Notes under the pieces: generated by a model | Seen by the model: the letters and a program-made list of their open reading frames with translations, nothing else | Told to the model about the DNA's origin: nothing | Database searches by the model: none | Assembly: GCA_946622925.1 (NCBI GenBank) | Contig: CAMOQM010000040.1 | Span: 1 to 7,483, forward strand | From: an uncultured Caryophanales bacterium | GTDB taxonomy: Bacteria > Bacillota_I > Bacilli_A > RFN20 > CAG-826 | Reading direction: 5' to 3' | DNA length: 7,483 nucleotides | Part shown: positions 5,645 through 7,483 of the stretch, one piece after another | How positions within the stretch are numbered: position 1 is the stretch's first letter | Layout: each line of letters opens with the position of its first letter | Position numbers and translations under genes: made by a program

Positions 5645-7483
5645 ATGTTTGACAACAAGAAAGATTTTCAAAATACCTTTGCCCGTCGTCTAGAAGAGAA
5701 ATACGGGCGTTCCGTCCCCGATAGCCATATCACCGAAAGATACGATATCCTCGGCGAAATGGTCCGTGACTATGCCGGTTATGATTGGCGGGCGTCCCGT
5801 GAGAATATCCTTGAAAGCGAGAAGCGTCAGCTAATCTACTTCTCCATGGAATTCCTCATGGGAAGACTCCTTACCTCCAATATGCAAAACCTCGGCATCT
5901 ATGATGTCGCTAAGGAAGGATTAGAGGAACTTGGCATCGATATCGGCGAACTCGAAGACCTCGAAGCCGATGCCGGTTTAGGCAATGGCGGCTTAGGCCG
6001 TTTAGCCGCTTGCTTCTTAGATTCCATTGCTTCTTTAGGCTATCCAGGACATGGCAATACCATCCGTTATGAATATGGCTTCTTCCGTCAGAAATTCATT
6101 AAGGGACAGCAGGTCGAACTTCCCGACCAATGGCTCCGTAATGGCTTTGTCTTTGAAGTCCGTAAACCCAAGCACGCCGTCGAAGTCAAATTCTATGGCC
6201 AAGCCGAGACTTTCTTAAAACCTAATGGCGAATATGGCCTTCGTACCGTTAACGCCACCTGCGTTAGGGCCGTTCCTTATGACGTCTCAATCCCTGGCTA
6301 CCGTAATGGCGTGGCCAATAGCTTAAGGCTATGGTCGGCCGAACCTAGTGAGAATAACCTCCCGACCGATCAATCCTTCGAATCCTATCTCCAGACCTTA
6401 CGTGAACTTTGCCATGGTCTATATCCTGACGATTCCACCGAACATGGACGTATGCTTCGCTTACGTCAGCAATATTTCTTGGTCTCCGCCGGGTTGCAAT
6501 CCTGCATGCGTTCCATCAAGCGTAGATATGGTAACCTCGATAGGCTCCCAGAATTCTATGTCTTCCAACTTAATGACACCCATCCGATCCTTGCCATCCC
6601 CGAATGCATGAGGTTACTCATGGACGAATATGGCTATGGCTGGGCCGATGCTTGGGGACTCGTCACCAAGATGTTTGCCTATACCAACCACACCGTCATG
6701 CCCGAAGCCTTGGAGAAGTGGCCGGTCCAATATGTCCAGCAACTCGTTCCGAGAGTCTACATGATCATCGAGGAAATCAACCGTCGTTTCAATCTCTATC
6801 TCAACGAACTCGGTGTTTCTCCCGAAAAGCGTTATGCGATGCAGATCATCAAAGATGGCCAAATCCATATGACCAATATGGCCATCGCCACCGTCTTCTC
6901 CGTCAATGGCGTCGCCAAAATCCATACCGATATCCTTAAGGCCTATACCTTCAAGGAATTCTATGAACTTAATCCAGAGAAGTTCAACAACAAGACCAAT
7001 GGCGTCACCCATCGTAGATGGTTAATGTATTCCAATCCGCGTCTAAGCAAAGTCATCGACGATAAGATCGGCGATAAGTGGCACGTTGATTTCGAACATG
7101 AAATCTCCAAACTAAAGGCCTTTGCCGATGATAAGGCCGTCCAAAAGGCGGTCATGGAAGCCAAAGCCCAAAATAAGAAAGATTTCGCCGCCTTTGTTTA
7201 TAAGAACTATGGTTTTGAAATCGATCCTAATTCTATCTTCGACGTCCAGGTTAAGCGTCTCCACGCCTATAAGAGGCAACTCTTGAACATCTTCCATATC
7301 ATCCATCTCTACCAAAGGATTAAGGAAGATTCGACCTTCCAGATGATCCCCCATACCTATATCTTTGGGGCCAAGGCCGCGCCTAGCTATACCTACGCGA
7401 AAAAGATCATCGAATTGATCCTTGCGGTCGCCAAAGTCGTCAATAACGACCCGCAGGTCAGCCGTTATATCAAGATCGTCTTC
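5645..7483 (+). CDS. glgP: Glycogen/maltodextrin phosphorylase, 3' end cut by the window
   Basis: This GT35 enzyme uses phosphate to release glucose-1-phosphate from the non-reducing ends of alpha-1,4 glucans, with pyridoxal phosphate as cofactor. The frame is open from ATG5645 to the window end, giving 613 residues starting MFDNKKDFQN. Recognisable blocks in order are LIYFSMEFLMGR (63-74), EADAGLGNGGLGRLAACFLD (107-126), IRYEYGFF (140-147), QLNDTHP (308-314), TNHTVMPEALEKWP (347-360), NNKTNGVTHRRWL (448-460) and DVQVKRLHAYKRQLLN (533-548). Family members usually have about 750-830 residues, so the missing part should carry the rest of the C-terminal domain, including the GTGNMK-type block with the cofactor-binding lysine, which I expect some 35-40 residues past the edge. 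The loss is a window effect, not a visible mutation. AAGGAG (5633-5638) lies 6 nt before the start and 3 nt after the glgB stop codon, so the two genes are one transcription unit, driven by the promoter at 3597-3625. Glycogen versus maltodextrin preference cannot be told. Confidence 0.95.
   Translation, partial: MFDNKKDFQNTFARRLEEKYGRSVPDSHITERYDILGEMVRDYAGYDWRASRENILESEKRQLIYFSMEFLMGRLLTSNMQNLGIYDVAKEGLEELGIDIGELEDLEADAGLGNGGLGRLAACFLDSIASLGYPGHGNTIRYEYGFFRQKFIKGQQVELPDQWLRNGFVFEVRKPKHAVEVKFYGQAETFLKPNGEYGLRTVNATCVRAVPYDVSIPGYRNGVANSLRLWSAEPSENNLPTDQSFESYLQTLRELCHGLYPDDSTEHGRMLRLRQQYFLVSAGLQSCMRSIKRRYGNLDRLPEFYVFQLNDTHPILAIPECMRLLMDEYGYGWADAWGLVTKMFAYTNHTVMPEALEKWPVQYVQQLVPRVYMIIEEINRRFNLYLNELGVSPEKRYAMQIIKDGQIHMTNMAIATVFSVNGVAKIHTDILKAYTFKEFYELNPEKFNNKTNGVTHRRWLMYSNPRLSKVIDDKIGDKWHVDFEHEISKLKAFADDKAVQKAVMEAKAQNKKDFAAFVYKNYGFEIDPNSIFDVQVKRLHAYKRQLLNIFHIIHLYQRIKEDSTFQMIPHTYIFGAKAAPSYTYAKKIIELILAVAKVVNNDPQVSRYIKIVF

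Noticed and set aside
3846..7354. Several minus-strand and off-frame ORFs of 60-130 codons in glgB and glgP
   Set aside because: The conserved catalytic motifs lie in the plus-strand frames I called; the others show only compositional openness.
1..7483. CRISPR array, insertion sequence, riboswitch or rRNA
   Set aside because: No regularly spaced long repeats, transposase, terminal inverted repeats or recognisable structured RNA were seen; the only repeat is the two-copy 17-mer.

Overview
The window looks like chromosomal DNA from a low-to-mid GC Gram-positive anaerobe (Bacillota, perhaps a gut lineage near Erysipelotrichia or Mollicutes). The basis is strong purine-rich Shine-Dalgarno sites (AGGAGG, AGGAAGGA, AAGGAG), near-consensus sigma-A promoters, a branching enzyme of clostridial style, and a rubrerythrin. 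TGA ends two genes and TGG encodes Trp, so the code is the standard one. The lineage is inferred from these features only.

Layout. Bases 1-35 hold the first codons of an unidentified minus-strand gene with its own extended -10 promoter. Bases 36-344 hold that promoter, a possible headless ORF remnant, a plus-strand intrinsic terminator, and two exact 17-bp direct repeats. Bases 345-1619 encode a Fic-domain protein with a C-terminal winged helix. It is more AT-rich than the other genes where sampled and is the only gene here without a clear ribosome binding site. Between it and the convergent rubrerythrin gene (1801-2340, minus) lie a shared stem-loop terminator and an orphan, near-consensus minus-strand promoter that would fire antisense into the Fic gene. 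The rubrerythrin promoter is overlapped by a PerR-box-like sequence. A complete tyrosine recombinase (2406-3548, minus) follows, divergent from a glycogen operon.

The glycogen operon has a near-perfect promoter (TTCACA, 17 bp, TATAAT), glgB (3654-5630) and, 14 bp later, glgP (from 5645, cut by the window edge). GlgB puts alpha-1,6 branches into glycogen and GlgP releases glucose-1-phosphate from its ends, so the pair covers polymer shaping and mobilisation. No glgC, glgD or glgA is seen, but they may lie downstream. Rubrerythrin would serve peroxide defence. The Fic gene and the recombinase are the accessory-looking members.

I do not see a complete new system. The points most worth checking are the Fic locus (repeats, missing ribosome binding site, antisense promoter, altered active-site loop), the PerR-like site, and the lysine-rich tail on GlgB.
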